Translations under genes and position numbers: made by a program
In this document: one piece after another, positions 1 to 11,878 of the stretch
Layout of the letters: the number at the start of each line of letters is the position of its first letter
Numbering within the stretch: position 1 is the first letter of the stretch
Origin: Nepenthes gracilis
Lineage: Eukaryota > Streptophyta > Magnoliopsida > Caryophyllales > Nepenthaceae
NCBI GenBank assembly: GCA_033239525.1
Contig: BSYO01000038.1
Location: 3,239,556 to 3,303,555 of the forward strand
Reading direction: 5' to 3'
DNA: 64,000 bases
The notes under the pieces: generated by a model
What the model saw: the letters and a program-made list of their open reading frames with translations, nothing else
Database searches by the model: none
Told to the model about the DNA's origin: nothing

Positions 1-1788
1 TTCTAAAATGCGAAATGTGACCTAATCTGTAATGCCATAAATTAATTGGCAACGAAACAAAATTAGCGGAAGGTATCATAAGGGGCTTCGAACATTTGGA
101 GAGAAGGCCAGCTAAAGTGTTTGGATGAACATCCTTATTCAGTAGATAATATAAATCATTTCGCTCTTCACACATCACAATCGTTGTCTAGGAGGCAAGG
201 TCCTAAATCAAGCAAATGTCAGAGAAAAAAATGCAGCAGCAAACAGAATCAGCAAGGGCCTTTACTGAAATCAAATTAAATGTGAAGGATGGAACACATA
301 AAACGTTTTCCAGTGTTATCCTTGGAGTCAGTTTTACGTCACCAATGTGGGATACGGGAACTTTTCTTCCATTCGGCAGTTTCACACAACTGGAAATGGG
401 GATTTTCTGCCGAAGATACAAAAAGGGGTCGCAGATCATGTGATCTGTGGCCCCGGTGTCCAATATCAAAATATTATTTTTGTCACAAGTAGAAGGGACA
501 GAACAGAATTCAATACCAGTCATGTTACCCGTTTTGGATTGATCACCGATGGGGTCAAGCAGAGAGGAGATCTGTTTGGCCGTTTGAGCAGAGGCAGCCG
601 GGTCCTTCGGTTGGATCAAGTTCATCAGTTGCTTGAACTGGGCTTTGGTTAAAGCAACTTTGTCATCCTCATTATTCTCGCGATCAGAAACGGTGGTAAA
701 ACTCGAATGATTGGTCGAAAAAGTTGTACCAGACTTACCATGTAATTTGTGATTTGGAGGGAAACCATGAAACTGATAATACTTATCAGCAACATGGCCC
801 GATTTATTACAGTGAGTGCAAAGAGGCATTTCAGCGTTCCCAACCTTAAAACATTGCTAAATAGTGTGTCCTAAGACACGGCAATAAACGTAGAATGGCC
901 TATCTTTCTTAGACACTGGATTATTTTTCACAATGCCTTTAGAGTGATTAAAGACCCGTTTTGTAAGCAAAGCCATCGTTTCTGAAGAATGAACAACAGA
1001 CAACATTTGGTGTTGTCGTTCTTACTGTTGTATAATAGAGAAGACTTTGTTTACAGAGGAAAGAGGGCCCATTAGCATAATCTGGTCTCTCACAGTAGTG
1101 TACGAATCATTGAGAGCCATTAAGAATTGTATAACACAATCCCTCTGATACCGCTCGATGAGCACTTTGAGTTTACCACAGTTACAATCTGGAAGAGGGT
1201 CATACACAAGGAACTCATCCTAGATTGTTTTCAGTTTACCGTAATATAGACTTACCGAATCTTGCTCTTGTAAGAGATTTGCCAAGGATTTCTTGAGTTG
1301 AAAAATGCGTGGCCTGTTTTGTTGGGTGAATCGGTCACGCAATTCCTTCCAAATTTCGTAAGCGTCTTCCACAAAAACCACACTGAATTTAATAGATGGA
1401 CTGATGGAGTTTTGTATCCAAGACACCACCATGTCGTTGCATCGTTCCCATGCTTCAAAAAGGGGATCGGTGGAATCGTAGGGTTTAGGAATAGTACCTT
1501 CAATAAATAGAAGTTTGTTCTTCGCCCTCAAGGCTCGACGCATGGTTCTGGACCAAGTCGAATAATTATCGACAGTGAGCAAATCGGTCACCAAGGTAAC
1601 GGCCGGACTGTCACCGGCTTCCAATCGAAAAGGGTTGCATGGATCCGAAAGATTTTGAAAGCGTAGAAGGTTTTGTGTGGTTGCAAGATCTGGGTTTTGG
1701 GTGGATGCGAGATCTGGGTTGTCGTTGTCAGTGCTGGATATATTTTCGGCAACGTTGTGGTGTGCCATAACCTCTCTCTCTGATACCA
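1..1788 (-). pseudogene. Ty1/copia gag-protease region, decayed, 5' portion of an element running off the window
   Basis: Read on the minus strand this is the 5' internal region of a Ty1/copia retrotransposon. The gag start is the ATG at 1768, just inside the primer binding site, and gag-like sequence (DNYSTWSRTMRRALRAKNK, then IWKELRDRFTQQN) runs to about 1220. A further gag block lies at 1022-1207. A zinc knuckle near 829 reads CTHCNKSGHVADKY; its last cysteine has become tyrosine. The retropepsin motif LDTGATDHM lies in the 203-829 reading frame. Below 203, after a stop, the sequence still resembles the pre-integrase region (EERNDLYYLL) and then meets the window edge. Frame breaks near 1210, 1020 and 200 show that it is dead. 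Copia assignment is strong; the lineage is not determined. Confidence 0.9.
1778..1788 (-). other. Primer binding site (tRNA-iMet type)
   Basis: On the minus strand the bases directly after the LTR end read TGGTATCAGAG. This matches the 3' end complement of initiator methionine tRNA used by most plant copia elements, and it fixes the LTR boundary and the element's orientation. Confidence 0.85.
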
Positions 1789-2098
1789 TGTAAGAAAACG
1801 ACAGCCAGGGAATGAGGCGAAGACGAAGGAAGAAGACGACGAATGAAGAAAGACAAAAATGGAACTCAAATGTTTTGTTAGAAAGTGGAAAAAGTCAGGC
1901 GCTTCATTAATTGGGCTGAGCAGCGTTTTACATATTTTACACACACACCGAGGGAGGACGCGTACAAGGGACATATATACAACAAGATACGTAACGGTAA
2001 AAAGACAAGTACCAAAAATAAAAAATACACCATCCTAAAATACACCAATTCTAATATACCTAAAATATAAAATACTACCTAAAAATATAATATTAACA
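1789..2098 (-). repeat. 5' LTR of the minus-strand copia element
   Basis: This 310-bp stretch has the expected LTR termini. On the minus strand it starts TGTTAATATT at 2098 and ends TTTTCTTACA at 1789, directly followed by a tRNA-iMet type primer binding site. The partner LTR is outside the window, so LTR-LTR identity cannot be judged. Confidence 0.8.
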
Positions 2099-3060
2099 TA
2101 ATAAAAAATTACCTAATGGACATAAGGAAAAGGTATCGAATATTTACTAGATATTTTCTAATGGAGGTAACTTTATCGCAAATGTACATGTACACCTGCT
2201 TCTGCGACACTGCTAATTGAAGACTTTCCGAGAGAAAGGGCATTTTTAATGAAAACTCGAAAAATGAATAGGGAAAGCTATATTTCATATACCAAGTAAT
2301 ACAATCCTTTGTAGATAAGCATTCGCAGATTACAGGCCAAAGAACAAAAAAGCGAGAATGAATTTTACTCGGAGACCAGACCAAAGTTGCTGACGGGTCT
2401 TAATCCCTTATGGCTGGAAAATCCTCCAAGCAGATCAAGTGCTAAAAGAACCTCCAAGGTTAAGACTCCAGATCACATGATCATCAATCAAACTGCTCGG
2501 GTAGTACGATGGCAGCCAAAATAGAGTCTTCTTCGTCCTGCAAACACCAAGCGTTCAAAAACTATACTGCTGAACCCGTAATTCATATAAAGACATAGCA
2601 AATCCATTGAAATTTTGTCCCGTGGGATTAGCCAAAATCGAAAAAGGCTGCCGCATATCACTCCAGATGGAAGTGTTTAAGCATATTTCCTATAATATGA
2701 TTAACAGAGGGCCTAATCGCATCTCTCAGATGCAAAATTTTCCTCGGATTCAAATAAATAACATAAGGTGATTTGAACTCCCAAGCACATCGATCTTTTG
2801 AGTTTAGCGGTTCACTCAACCCGTATGGAGTAACCAGAAGATGAGGCAACTCCACTGATGTCGTGCAATGGGAGCTTTGTTCCAAGCATGTAAACAAAGG
2901 CCCCTAGCACCTCTAAAGAAACCCACAGAGCCCCCCTTGATGGGGATGGGGATGGGGATGGGGATGGGGATGGGAGTAATTATGACACTGACTGACCCAT
3001 TACGTGAAAAGAAGAGGAGAAATCCATTGTCTTCAGAGAAGCTAAGAGCAAATTAACTCT
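2099..3060. other. Unassigned intergenic stretch with open minus-strand segments
   Basis: This region is less A+T-rich than most intergenic DNA here. Minus-strand open segments lie at 2109-2384 and 2658-2897, with additional open pieces between them in other frames. No family is recognised. It could be an eroded host-gene fragment or retroelement internal sequence. The only clear local feature is the GGGGAT repeat at 2940-2974. Confidence 0.3.
2940..2974 (+). repeat. (TGGGGA)n hexanucleotide repeat, G-quadruplex-capable
   Basis: Five perfect TGGGGA units run from 2941 to 2970 and are followed by a degenerate sixth (TGGGAG). Regularly spaced G4 runs separated by AT are the classic pattern for an intramolecular G-quadruplex. 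Confidence 0.9.
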
Positions 3061-3085
3061 ATATCAAAATGCATCCAGGTTCCCC

Positions 3086-3427
3086 CTACCCAAGGGGTAA
3101 CGATGAAGCAGTTCCTACGCAATAAACAAATACAGTTAAGACATTATTGATGAGAAGCGAGAGTACTGCTTCAAGGCCCCCGAGCATGATCTTTGATTTA
3201 ATTTTATAAATAACGTTAAAAAAGGCAGATACGTATAAATCAGAAATCTTATCTAGAGAGGATACTTTTGAAATAAGGCTAATCAAGGTAGCATTCGCCT
3301 GCTTGAGAAAATCATTAAATTTTGCTCTTTTTATTTTTTTAGGTTTCACAATAAACAAATAATTATCGAAAAATCGTATGACATTCATGTGAAAATTATA
3401 ATATTCATATACACGACCAACACCCAA
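3086..3427 (-). pseudogene. Non-LTR (LINE/L1-type) reverse-transcriptase fragment, decayed
   Basis: The minus-strand translation contains FLKQANATLISLISKV, then KISDL, FFNVIYKIKSKIM and LEAVLSLLINN. These follow in the same order the plant LINE RT block written generally as LLKQxNxTxIxLIPKV...xxDFRPISCCNVxYKxISKIL...LIxxxQxAFV. The diagnostic RPIS segment has mutated to YVSA, and the fragment covers only the N-terminal part of the RT domain, with no catalytic box. It is a fossil with no recognisable neighbouring ORF1 or endonuclease. Confidence 0.72.
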
Positions 3428-3439
3428 GTGCCAAACCTA

Positions 3440-3790
3440 AAGGTAACCAAGCACCAATTTCAGTGGCACCTGTGCCCTAGACGTACCCAATGGGCGCTTG
3501 AACACTAATTTTAGTGGCGTCCGCATTCGACAAGCTCTCAAGTACAACTCGCAGTATAAAAATAGGTCTGACGCGTTTTTAAGGTATTCCGAAATCAATT
3601 TCTCATAAAATGAGCAATGCACAGAGAGAGAAGAAAGACATTCTATATCTAATTGAGATCTGATTTAAATTTTATTCTTCATCAAAATCAGGTATATTAT
3701 TCTATAGTGAATTTTTAGAGCAAATTTCATTTAGTTACTATTATTTCTCATTGTACTTTGTCATGTGGGTTATTAAGTATGCTAATGAAG
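3440..3790 (+). repeat. Copia-LTR-like remnant (U3/TATA/R region)
   Basis: The stretch has G+C-richer short inverted motifs (for example cactaattttagtggcg), then a TATA-like cagtataaaaatagg near 3551, then tctgacgcg, then an A+T-rich purine-rich leader. The same order (palindromic U3, ATAAAAA, TGACGC) occurs in the copia LTRs at 35849-36394 and 40676-41328. The ends were not located, so this is a family resemblance rather than a delimited LTR. Confidence 0.45.
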
Positions 3791-4199
3791 TTATAATTAA
3801 CCATTCTTCACTCAAATTATAGTAAAAGGATTTTTAAATGGATTATTTAAAATTGATACAATTATTATTATAGTTGATTTATTTAAAATTTGTCACTTAA
3901 TTTTTTTCTTAGTTAAAAAAGTTTTACACGTTAAAAATATTATGCATTATTGTAATTCTTATACTCACAAGTTTAGTAGTTGACATATGATAAGAAAGTT
4001 TAAATTTTTTTTCACTGCACCGAATTATGTGTATCTAGGTTGTACCCCAACAAAGATTGCCATAAGAAAGGAGATCACCAACCACTTTAATAATAAGAGG
4101 CGCCACTTTATCATAAAAGTGAAAGACATATGTTGTGAATCCATTATTGATTTTTCAGTTAAAAAAAAAAAAGGTAATCAAGTATTAATCCATGATTCT

Positions 4200-4510
4200 T
4201 AATTTTGGAGTATCCACTATACCATCCATTTCTACCTTTAAATGGTAACTACTTTTTAAGATATTTTAATAAAAATTATCTATATATATAAAATTTTGAT
4301 TTTTAGATTCTTAAGTCAAATACTCTTATTATACAATATCACTAAATTGTATTAAAAATTAAAAGATCCAAATAAATAGTAAATTTCATAAATTGGATCA
4401 AAAGGTGTTAAGGTCAATAGCAAAAAGTTAATATTTTAATCTTTAATTTATTTTCATATTTAATCTACAAGTAACTAATAATTAACACGGTAAATTGATT
4501 ATTATCTAAT
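4200..4510 (+). repeat. Dispersed repeat, copy 1 (paralogue at 16775-17095)
   Basis: From tttggagtat through gattcttaagtcaaata, then caagtaactaat to the end, this region aligns in the same order and orientation with 16775-17095. Both copies are diverged by many substitutions and small indels. No coding capacity is seen. The second copy lies just 3' of the RING gene. Confidence 0.6.
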
Positions 4511-5335
4511 ATTTGGTATCAGAGACATTTGTCTATACGTTGGTAGGTTTTGTAATTATTTTCCACTTACTAGGTTATTATAAAAATTTTAAAGTTTGAT
4601 TTTTATAAATTTTCATTAAAAATTAATGTTAGAAATCATTTAAAAATTAATTTTTTAATAATTTTATAATTTTTTACATTAATTTTGATATTGAAATAAC
4701 TTGATTTTTATTGAATTTTAAAATTAGATCAAACGGGTCAAAAATAATTCGATTTGAGGTAGAAGAGGAATGACATGATGTTATTTTATTCTCCTTTAAT
4801 AGTAAGTACTAAATAATTGGTTTAAGGCGCTGCGTCCGCTTTGCGCTTCTAAGCCGCAGGGCCTATTAGCACCATTTGAAAATTGCCAAAACTATTGCAT
4901 AAGGTAAGAGTTGAACTCCAAAGCTCACAGTTTGGGTATTTCAGGCATTGTTTATATATATAAGGTGTAATTATTATATTATATATATATATATATTAAA
5001 TGTTTAGTATTAAATATAATTTAAATTTGATGTGCTCTTGGATTTGAATTGTTGAACGAGTTAGGAAGCTACTCGATCTCCCCTGGCGGGTCGAATTAAA
5101 ATTGGTCTGTTTTTCGTTACTTCAAACCTGGATTATGTACAACACAATTAGTAAATAAAAAGCCATAAGTCAGAAGATATCAAAAACTTATTTTCTGATA
5201 TATCATTCAATACTAAAATTAGAAATCTTTCTACAATAGAAGAAATATAAAAATATATATATATGATGTGTATGCATAGATGCATATAAAAAGGGGAATC
5301 GGGCTGTTAGCAAAGGATTAGGCTCTGGTGATAGT
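4511..5335. other. A+T-rich intergenic DNA
   Basis: No gene is seen. A short G+C-rich motif (ggcgctgcgtccgctttgcg, near 4827) and TA dinucleotide tracts near 4978 are the only landmarks. Confidence 0.5.
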
Positions 5336-5690
5336 ACCCGACCAGGGGGCGACTTTGAGAGATTGAGGTCTTAACTTCATAGAATGCACCCAGTCGGGGG
5401 ACAATTTTTAAAAATGGAGGATGAGGTTCCGAAAGGTGCACTCAGTCACAGGGCAGCTTTGAGGGATGGAAGACAATGCTCCAAAGGATACGCCTGGCCA
5501 GGGAGTGGCTTTGGGGGATGGAGTACAAGGCTCCGAAGAGTTCTCCCGGCCAGGGGTGGCTAATAGAGATGGAGAATTTAATTTCGTTGAGTGCGCCCGA
5601 TTATGGTGTGACTTTGAGGGATGGAAGACGACACTCCAAAGGGTATACTGGGTTAGTGGACAATTTTGAGAAATGGATGAGGAGAATCAT
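5336..5690 (+). repeat. 52-bp tandem repeat array, about 6.8 copies
   Basis: Consecutive units start at 5336, 5388, 5440, 5492, 5544, 5595 and 5647, so the spacing is 52, 52, 52, 52, 51 and 52 bp, followed by a partial seventh unit. Each unit starts with a CCxGxCCAGGG-like box, continues GGCTTTGAGGGATGGA, and closes with GCTCCGAAGG-like bases. Units differ from each other by many substitutions although the period is kept. It sits at the left end of a G+C-richer island. Confidence 0.85.
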
Positions 5691-6480
5691 GCTTGCAGGT
5701 CTTGGTTTGCTTCACCTTTCTCAGGAATTCCCTTGGATAGGGGGAGCACCGACAGGCTTCCCTGTGCGGGAGTGAATGGCCCCGCCGGAATCCTCTCCTG
5801 GTAATATGCAAAGAGGAGCCTTCTACTCCCGACAGCATGAGTCATCCACGCTACCCTCGACGGCAGAGAATCCTACTAGAGCACGGTGCTTCCATATATG
5901 CGAGCCCAGATTGAGTTGGTTGTTCTGGCAGTTGGAGGCGATACTCTAAATCCATTAAGAGAGTGAAAACTGTAGGGATGAGCGTGTTCCCCTTAACCCA
6001 AAATCTAGCTAGAACAATCGAGCGCCATCCTTCCTCTTTTTTCCTCTTCTCCTTGGAAGCCCTAAGCCTCTCGAGCCCCCTTTGAATTTCTCTTTTCTCT
6101 GAACCTCCTCCGGCTTTTAGCATTTGAATTTCCTCTTTTTATTGAGGATGATGATGGCTACCTGCCTCCTAAGCTGCAAAAAATGGATTATCACCCTACC
6201 TTTTGCGCACGTCATTCCTCATGATTATTGCACAGAGGACAACGAGCAGGCGGATCTATTAGAGGCCGCACGCGAAGCCCAATTCTTTGAATCGAAAAAT
6301 TGATACACTGACAGTGATCCTGTTGGTTGGTCAGTTGTGCAGCGTCTTCTTATTTGTGGGGGCTACTGGGACGTGCTCATGGGCCCATCTGGGGGTTATT
6401 TTTGCTGGGCTGACCAGGACTACGTTGTTTGGATCTTTTGTTGCGTAGAATACCTCTTGGGCCATGTGGTTCTTCCAGTA
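5691..6480. other. G+C-richer island after the 52-bp array; probable retroelement remnant
   Basis: Base composition changes sharply here relative to both flanks. No domain is recognised in any frame. Together with the 52-bp array it looks like non-coding retroelement sequence (long LTR or leader), but no termini, primer site or target duplication was found. The assignment rests on composition and context only. Confidence 0.35.
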
Positions 6481-6489
6481 GACTCTGAA

Positions 6490-8500
6490 TTAATAATATC
6501 TTTAATTCACTAGATATTAACTACGTATTAGTAATAATATTTTTAATTGATGAAATTATATATCATGATTATATATAGTATAAAAAAATTAATTATGATT
6601 AATTATATTTAATATAATAAATTTTATCACACAGAAATTTTGTTATATTAAATTGATTAATTTACATAAAATATCAAACTATTTTTCTAAATTTAACCAT
6701 ATGAATTAAGAATTATAATATAATTTAGTAGTTTTATCATAAAATTTTTTATATGAATTTATTTTAATTAAAAAATTTAATTCATATGTAATTTTTATAT
6801 CATTTGATTCATAAAATATAATTTACATTAGTAAAATATTTATTTATTTATTTATTAGTCTCAATTTATTATATGTCAACATGTAACTTTTATTCTATAT
6901 AGTTGTATAATTTATAAATTCTTCTGATATAAGATATAATATTTTTGAATGAAAAAGATAATAGCTATAAAGTATGAAAAGTAAAAAAAAAAATTTTATT
7001 TAAGATGGATGGATATTAATTATGCTATACGAACAGACGAATCACTCAATCTTATTAAAATTAGCACTCCAATCAATGTCGCTCTTTATGAATAATTGGG
7101 AGCAAACTAATTATCTTAATTTGACATTTATAAAAATCAAGATCCCTGCTAGTATTCGTGATTCTATTGATTAATATAATAATGTCTAAAATTTATTAAA
7201 TGTTATTAATAAATAATTTGAGAATTAAGATAAAATACTTACTAGTACTCTAATTATAAAATTTTTATCTTTGACACTCACCAATGTTAGAGATGTCCAT
7301 AATCACATCGTGTAGATGAGAGATATAACAGTTCAGTTAAAACTCTTGAAGTAAATGTGTCTAAATTTTTTTCTTATATACTATATTTAAGACATATTTT
7401 TACTGTAATATAAGCCTTTTAAAATCTCTTATAGTATAAATAAAAGTAAATAGTTAATAAATAAACTTATGATTATGTATGATTAAGAGGAAATAAGAAT
7501 TATGATGGAATTAAGTAAAAATTTATTTATGGTAAAACAAGAAAAAATTAAAGTCTAAACCAATCAAAAAATATATATAAGATTAAGAAAGAATCCAAGT
7601 GATTCTTCTAAAAGAATAAGAAACACATGTAGAAGGATTTGGTCAAATTTTAGAATTTGCTTGAGAAGAAAAATAATTTAATCTCATTTGTTTGTTATAA
7701 ATTTAATATAATCAATATTACTCATGTTACATAGTGAATTGATTCTAACTTTACATACAATATTACGAATTTCTTATAGAATTTCTAAGGAAGTCAATTG
7801 TAAATGAATAGAGTATCTTTTCAAAAAATAAGACACATTTACATGTAAAAATAATCGAACATATAATTTAATTTTAAATAGTATTTTTATTTTAAATTTA
7901 AAAAAGTCCCTTTATAATTTAAATTTATCTAGAAATTTAATTTCAATATCAACATTTGTATATATTGGATATTCCATTATATTTTTAAACTTATTTTTTA
8001 TTTTATTTTTAGGTCTAATATTTGTGAGAATAATACATTATCTAATAGTCTTCATTATAAATTTATAAAGTTGTACATCTTATAATACAATACATGTTGA
8101 CGCTGGTATTAAACGTATGTTATAAATAAATATTTTTTATATTGTAGTATCAAAAATTGAAACATATCTTCATAAAAAATTAAAAGATAGATAAATTATA
8201 GATTGTTTAAAATTTTAAATTTTACTGATTTTAAGAGTTGTGTAAATTATACAAAAGAGAAGAAAACGAACAAGATAAAGAAATGTGCCATAAAGAATTG
8301 GAACATATAAAAAATCATACATATAGATATTTATAACCTAAACATTGGCTCACATGATCCAAATTATTTCATTTTTTTTATTGACAATTACTCACGATAT
8401 GTTAATCTCTATACATTTCATAACCAGAGCAAAACTTAGATACTTTTAAGATTAATTCTTACCTCATTGTTTGTAAATGTCATATATTTAAAGGTAAAAA
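6490..8500. other. A+T-rich intergenic DNA without recognisable genes
   Basis: Long stretches of AT-rich low-complexity sequence. I see no domain, RNA gene or clean repeat boundary here. Confidence 0.5.
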
Positions 8501-9560
8501 TGGTAAAAACTCTACTTTAGATCTAATAAAAGAAATTAGTTTTTCTAGTATTGAAAAATAAGTACATATTTATATTTGTATAAAATTTTAGTTTTGACCC
8601 AAACAAATTTAACCGTAGAGAATTAATAAAATATATTTAAATATATCTTCATATATTATTATAAATCAAATATAATATTCATTGGTCAAAAAGTGACATT
8701 TGACCCTAATTATATAGAATAATATATATTTAACTTACCCATAAATCGTGAATAGTAATATATAGTTGTTAGATATATGAAAATAATCATATTCCGAATT
8801 TCGATATTCGTCTTTTTATTAATGAAATTACCACTTATTCTTAGTCCTTTACATGTTACTATAAGTTTTGTAGATTTTATATGTCATATGTATATATCCA
8901 ATTTTGGCATGATTCATGTACTAATACAGCTTTTGGCATATTTGATCATTAATATACAATGTTCACATACTTTACAAAAAATCGATATTATTGATATTTT
9001 AGATTTAAATTATAGTATTATCTTTAATATATTTGATTCGATATATATATTAGCATATGAAACTATATATGCATTATTGAGCGTTAGGCTTATTATTATA
9101 TTTATTTTTACTAACCTTTTAAATTAGCGAGTTAGATAATTTACAAAAGATTTAGGATCATTAGAAGGTTTCAAGATATTACTTTTAAAATATTTTAACA
9201 ATATTGTAATAATTCGGATTAGTATTTGATATTATGGTTTTTCAGTTTATGTCTATAAGTGGTCTCTGGCCTAAGTGATGATGATGGGTAAGCTTGAATC
9301 AAAAAGTTTTAAAAGTTTATAGTTAATACTCTGATTTCGATTAAAATACTTTTCTTATTTATGGTCTAAGATCAAGTGGGAATTGAGTTTCAGAGCCACT
9401 TTTGAGTATAATATTTGGATCATATGAATGATCATTATATTATTAATTGGGATATTTAACAATATTGATACAGGTTTGCATCATGATATTCGTGTTCGGT
9501 ATAAGTCAGTTAAATTAAAGAATTGATTTTTGGTCATAAAATTAGAATTTGATTTTCTAA
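8500..9560 (+). repeat. Long dispersed repeat family C, partial copy
   Basis: Blocks such as attattgagcgttaggctta (near 9073), ttttactaacctttt, and atttacaaaagatttaggat recur in the same order at 60120-60220. Looser matches extend on both sides, to about 59500-60600. The open frame at 8777-9127 lies inside the repeat and has no recognisable domain, so it is not called as a gene. Confidence 0.55.
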
Positions 9561-10330
9561 AACATTATGAATTATAAAACAAGTAAATTTAATCTTTGGG
9601 TTCAGGGTGCACATATGTGACAAAAGTTAATGTAAAGAAATAATATATAAGGCAAAAAAAATTAGGAAATTAGATAAAAGATCAAAATACTATATTAGAT
9701 ATACTAAGTATAGACAAATGCTTGACTCTTTTGTCAAATTTCTTTAAATGTATGGCATAATTGTTTAATATACTATACTTAATTCTCCAAACCATAATAA
9801 TATGACAGAAAGGAAAAAAATCAAACATTGTTGGGCATTTTAAGGAGTATACTTGGAAATTTCAATCTTTAAAAATTATTATCAATAGAAACTTTTAAAA
9901 TCGCAGTATGTATATTAAACTGTATTCTAATAAAAATTATTTCAAAAACTTTTTTTGAATTATGAAAAAATTTAAAACTGAATTTATGACATATACATAT
10001 TTATAAATATCTATCTGAAATAAGTGTTTATAATCTATAAAAGAATAAGTAAAATCTAATAATTATTAGTGGATATTTCATTAGATATATTAAAAGATTT
10101 AAAAGATGCAGATTCTACTATCTATCTCAAGGTATTAAAATTATAGAATCAAAAAATATAAAATTTTTTTAGAATGACTTGATCAATAGGACAATCAATT
10201 TATAATTATAATTTCTAAGAAAGATCATTCGAATTCTTAACTTTTTATTTCAAGTAATAGATTGATTGTTATGCACAACACTTCTCATGTTTAAGTTGGT
10301 AATAAAAAATCAATTTATGTGATCTGACAA
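9561..10330. other. A+T-rich intergenic DNA
   Basis: No gene or repeat with clear limits was seen between the family C copy and the LINE insertion. Confidence 0.45.
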
Positions 10331-10345
10331 ACTATTTATATCATT
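10331..10345. repeat. Left target-site duplication of the LINE
   Basis: actatttatatcatt, identical to 11391-11405. It abuts the poly(T) end of the insert. Confidence 0.9.
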
Positions 10346-11390
10346 TCTCTTTTTTTTGGTAAGTAAGTATTTTGAATTATAGGGAGAAAAATATTACAGA
10401 ACCTATATTTTTACTCCAAGTATTTTGACTTGGAGTAAAAACATAACCCGCTGGGGCATACCCCGAACATCTAATACAACAGAAAATCGTAAAAAGTACA
10501 AAAGAAAAGTCCTCTAGGAGGACAAACATTCAGCATAAACTACAAAATATGGGTCCTATCTAACTATAGTTCAGCAAACTCAAATTAAAACCTTTTTGCA
10601 TCCACAGTAACACCAAAAGGATTCGGCCTCGAGACACCAACTCCAACGTGCAACAGAGGGAATTGGCAGCTCACAAGCCGACACACAGCAGCGCGGAGAC
10701 AGCAGCGACAATCTCCAGCAAAAGATCAGCAGAACAGTCCGAAGAAAGATTCATGCAAAACACCCCAGCTCACGCATAATGAAATGTAACAGCACAGCCC
10801 GATCCAGTCACCAATTGATTGTGGAGTTCAGCCTATAGCAACACTCCGGGTGGCAGCGTAACAGAATCGAGAACCAAGAAAACCAGCACCAATGAGCAGA
10901 TAGTTGCCACAACGATTTTCACAAACACAGCAACCATGGTGAGGCAGCCAATCCGACAACTGCACCCACCGCGTAGGGGCAAAGCATATCATCTCCATCG
11001 ATTCCAAAACTAAAACGGCAGAAAGGCATCCATCTAGGCATAAGAGATACAGCATCAAACCCGCAAGGAATTGGCCAATAAGCAGTGAACGCAGTGAAAA
11101 CAATCCGGCCAGCAGATGAAAAACGGCACATGAGGCTCATCACATTCGTCGAACCAGGTTCATCATAACCCACTTCAACAAAACCCCACAGTAGTGGAAG
11201 CAATAAGCCGAAGCTCAAAACAAGAAAAATAGCCATAACCAATCACCATCTTCACACAGCTGAATGCTACATCAATAGTCAGTGGCAGAACCTACAGCAA
11301 CCAGATTATCTGAACAAAATCCAGATGCAGTAACAGCCGGGCCACTGCACATTATCAGAAATTAACAACAGACAGCCAGCAATCAAGGGC
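10346..11390 (-). mobile_element. 5'-truncated LINE, 3' end only, with perfect 15-bp target-site duplication
   Basis: A 1,045-bp insert is flanked by identical 15-bp direct repeats (actatttatatcatt at 10331-10345 and 11391-11405). On the minus strand it ends in a short poly(A) (eight T on the plus strand at 10350-10357) preceded by CTTACTTACC, typical of plant L1-type 3' ends. About 50 bp upstream is a perfect 14-bp stem hairpin (10408-10421 with 10428-10441). There is no RT domain, so the copy is severely 5'-truncated. The minus-strand open frames inside it (10828-11103, 10919-11242) show no domain and are taken as 3' UTR or terminal ORF debris. The perfect TSD suggests a fairly recent insertion. 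Confidence 0.88.
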
Positions 11391-11405
11391 ACTATTTATA
11401 TCATT
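11391..11405. repeat. Right target-site duplication of the LINE
   Basis: actatttatatcatt, identical to 10331-10345. It marks the truncated 5' end of the LINE. Confidence 0.9.
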
Positions 11406-11833
11406 CCAATAGATCAGATTATTCAAAATTTACATAAAATAGTTAAACGATTAATTAAATAATATGCTGCTATTGAAAATGTCAATACAATATTAAAAGG
11501 ATTTTGTAGAACAATAAAATTAGTATTTTATGTTAATTATATTATTTATTTATAAAAATCTAACTACAATATTAAAACTGAAAAAGATTTTGAAATCTTT
11601 TTACAAGTTGTAAGTTTTAATAAATTAAATTTATGGTATAATATTTATAATATTTTAAATTTTTATCTGATTAATTTGGAATAATTTATTATTTTGGATA
11701 ATTTATGTGTAATAAAAATTAATTAAATATTATAAAATTTTGATAGATATTTGGATTAGTTGAACTAACGCTCGAAATATGCCTGTACAACCGATCAAAT
11801 ATCGAATTGGGTTTTGAAATAAAAAAAAATAGA

Positions 11834-11878
<45 letters not shown>

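Noticed and set aside
8777..9127. 116-residue hydrophobic open frame
   Set aside because: It lies in a dispersed repeat that recurs, with broken frames, near 60000; no domain, and hydrophobicity is expected from AT-rich codons.
10828..11242. Minus-strand frames of 91 and 107 residues
   Set aside because: They lie wholly in the truncated LINE 3' region and show no recognised domain.
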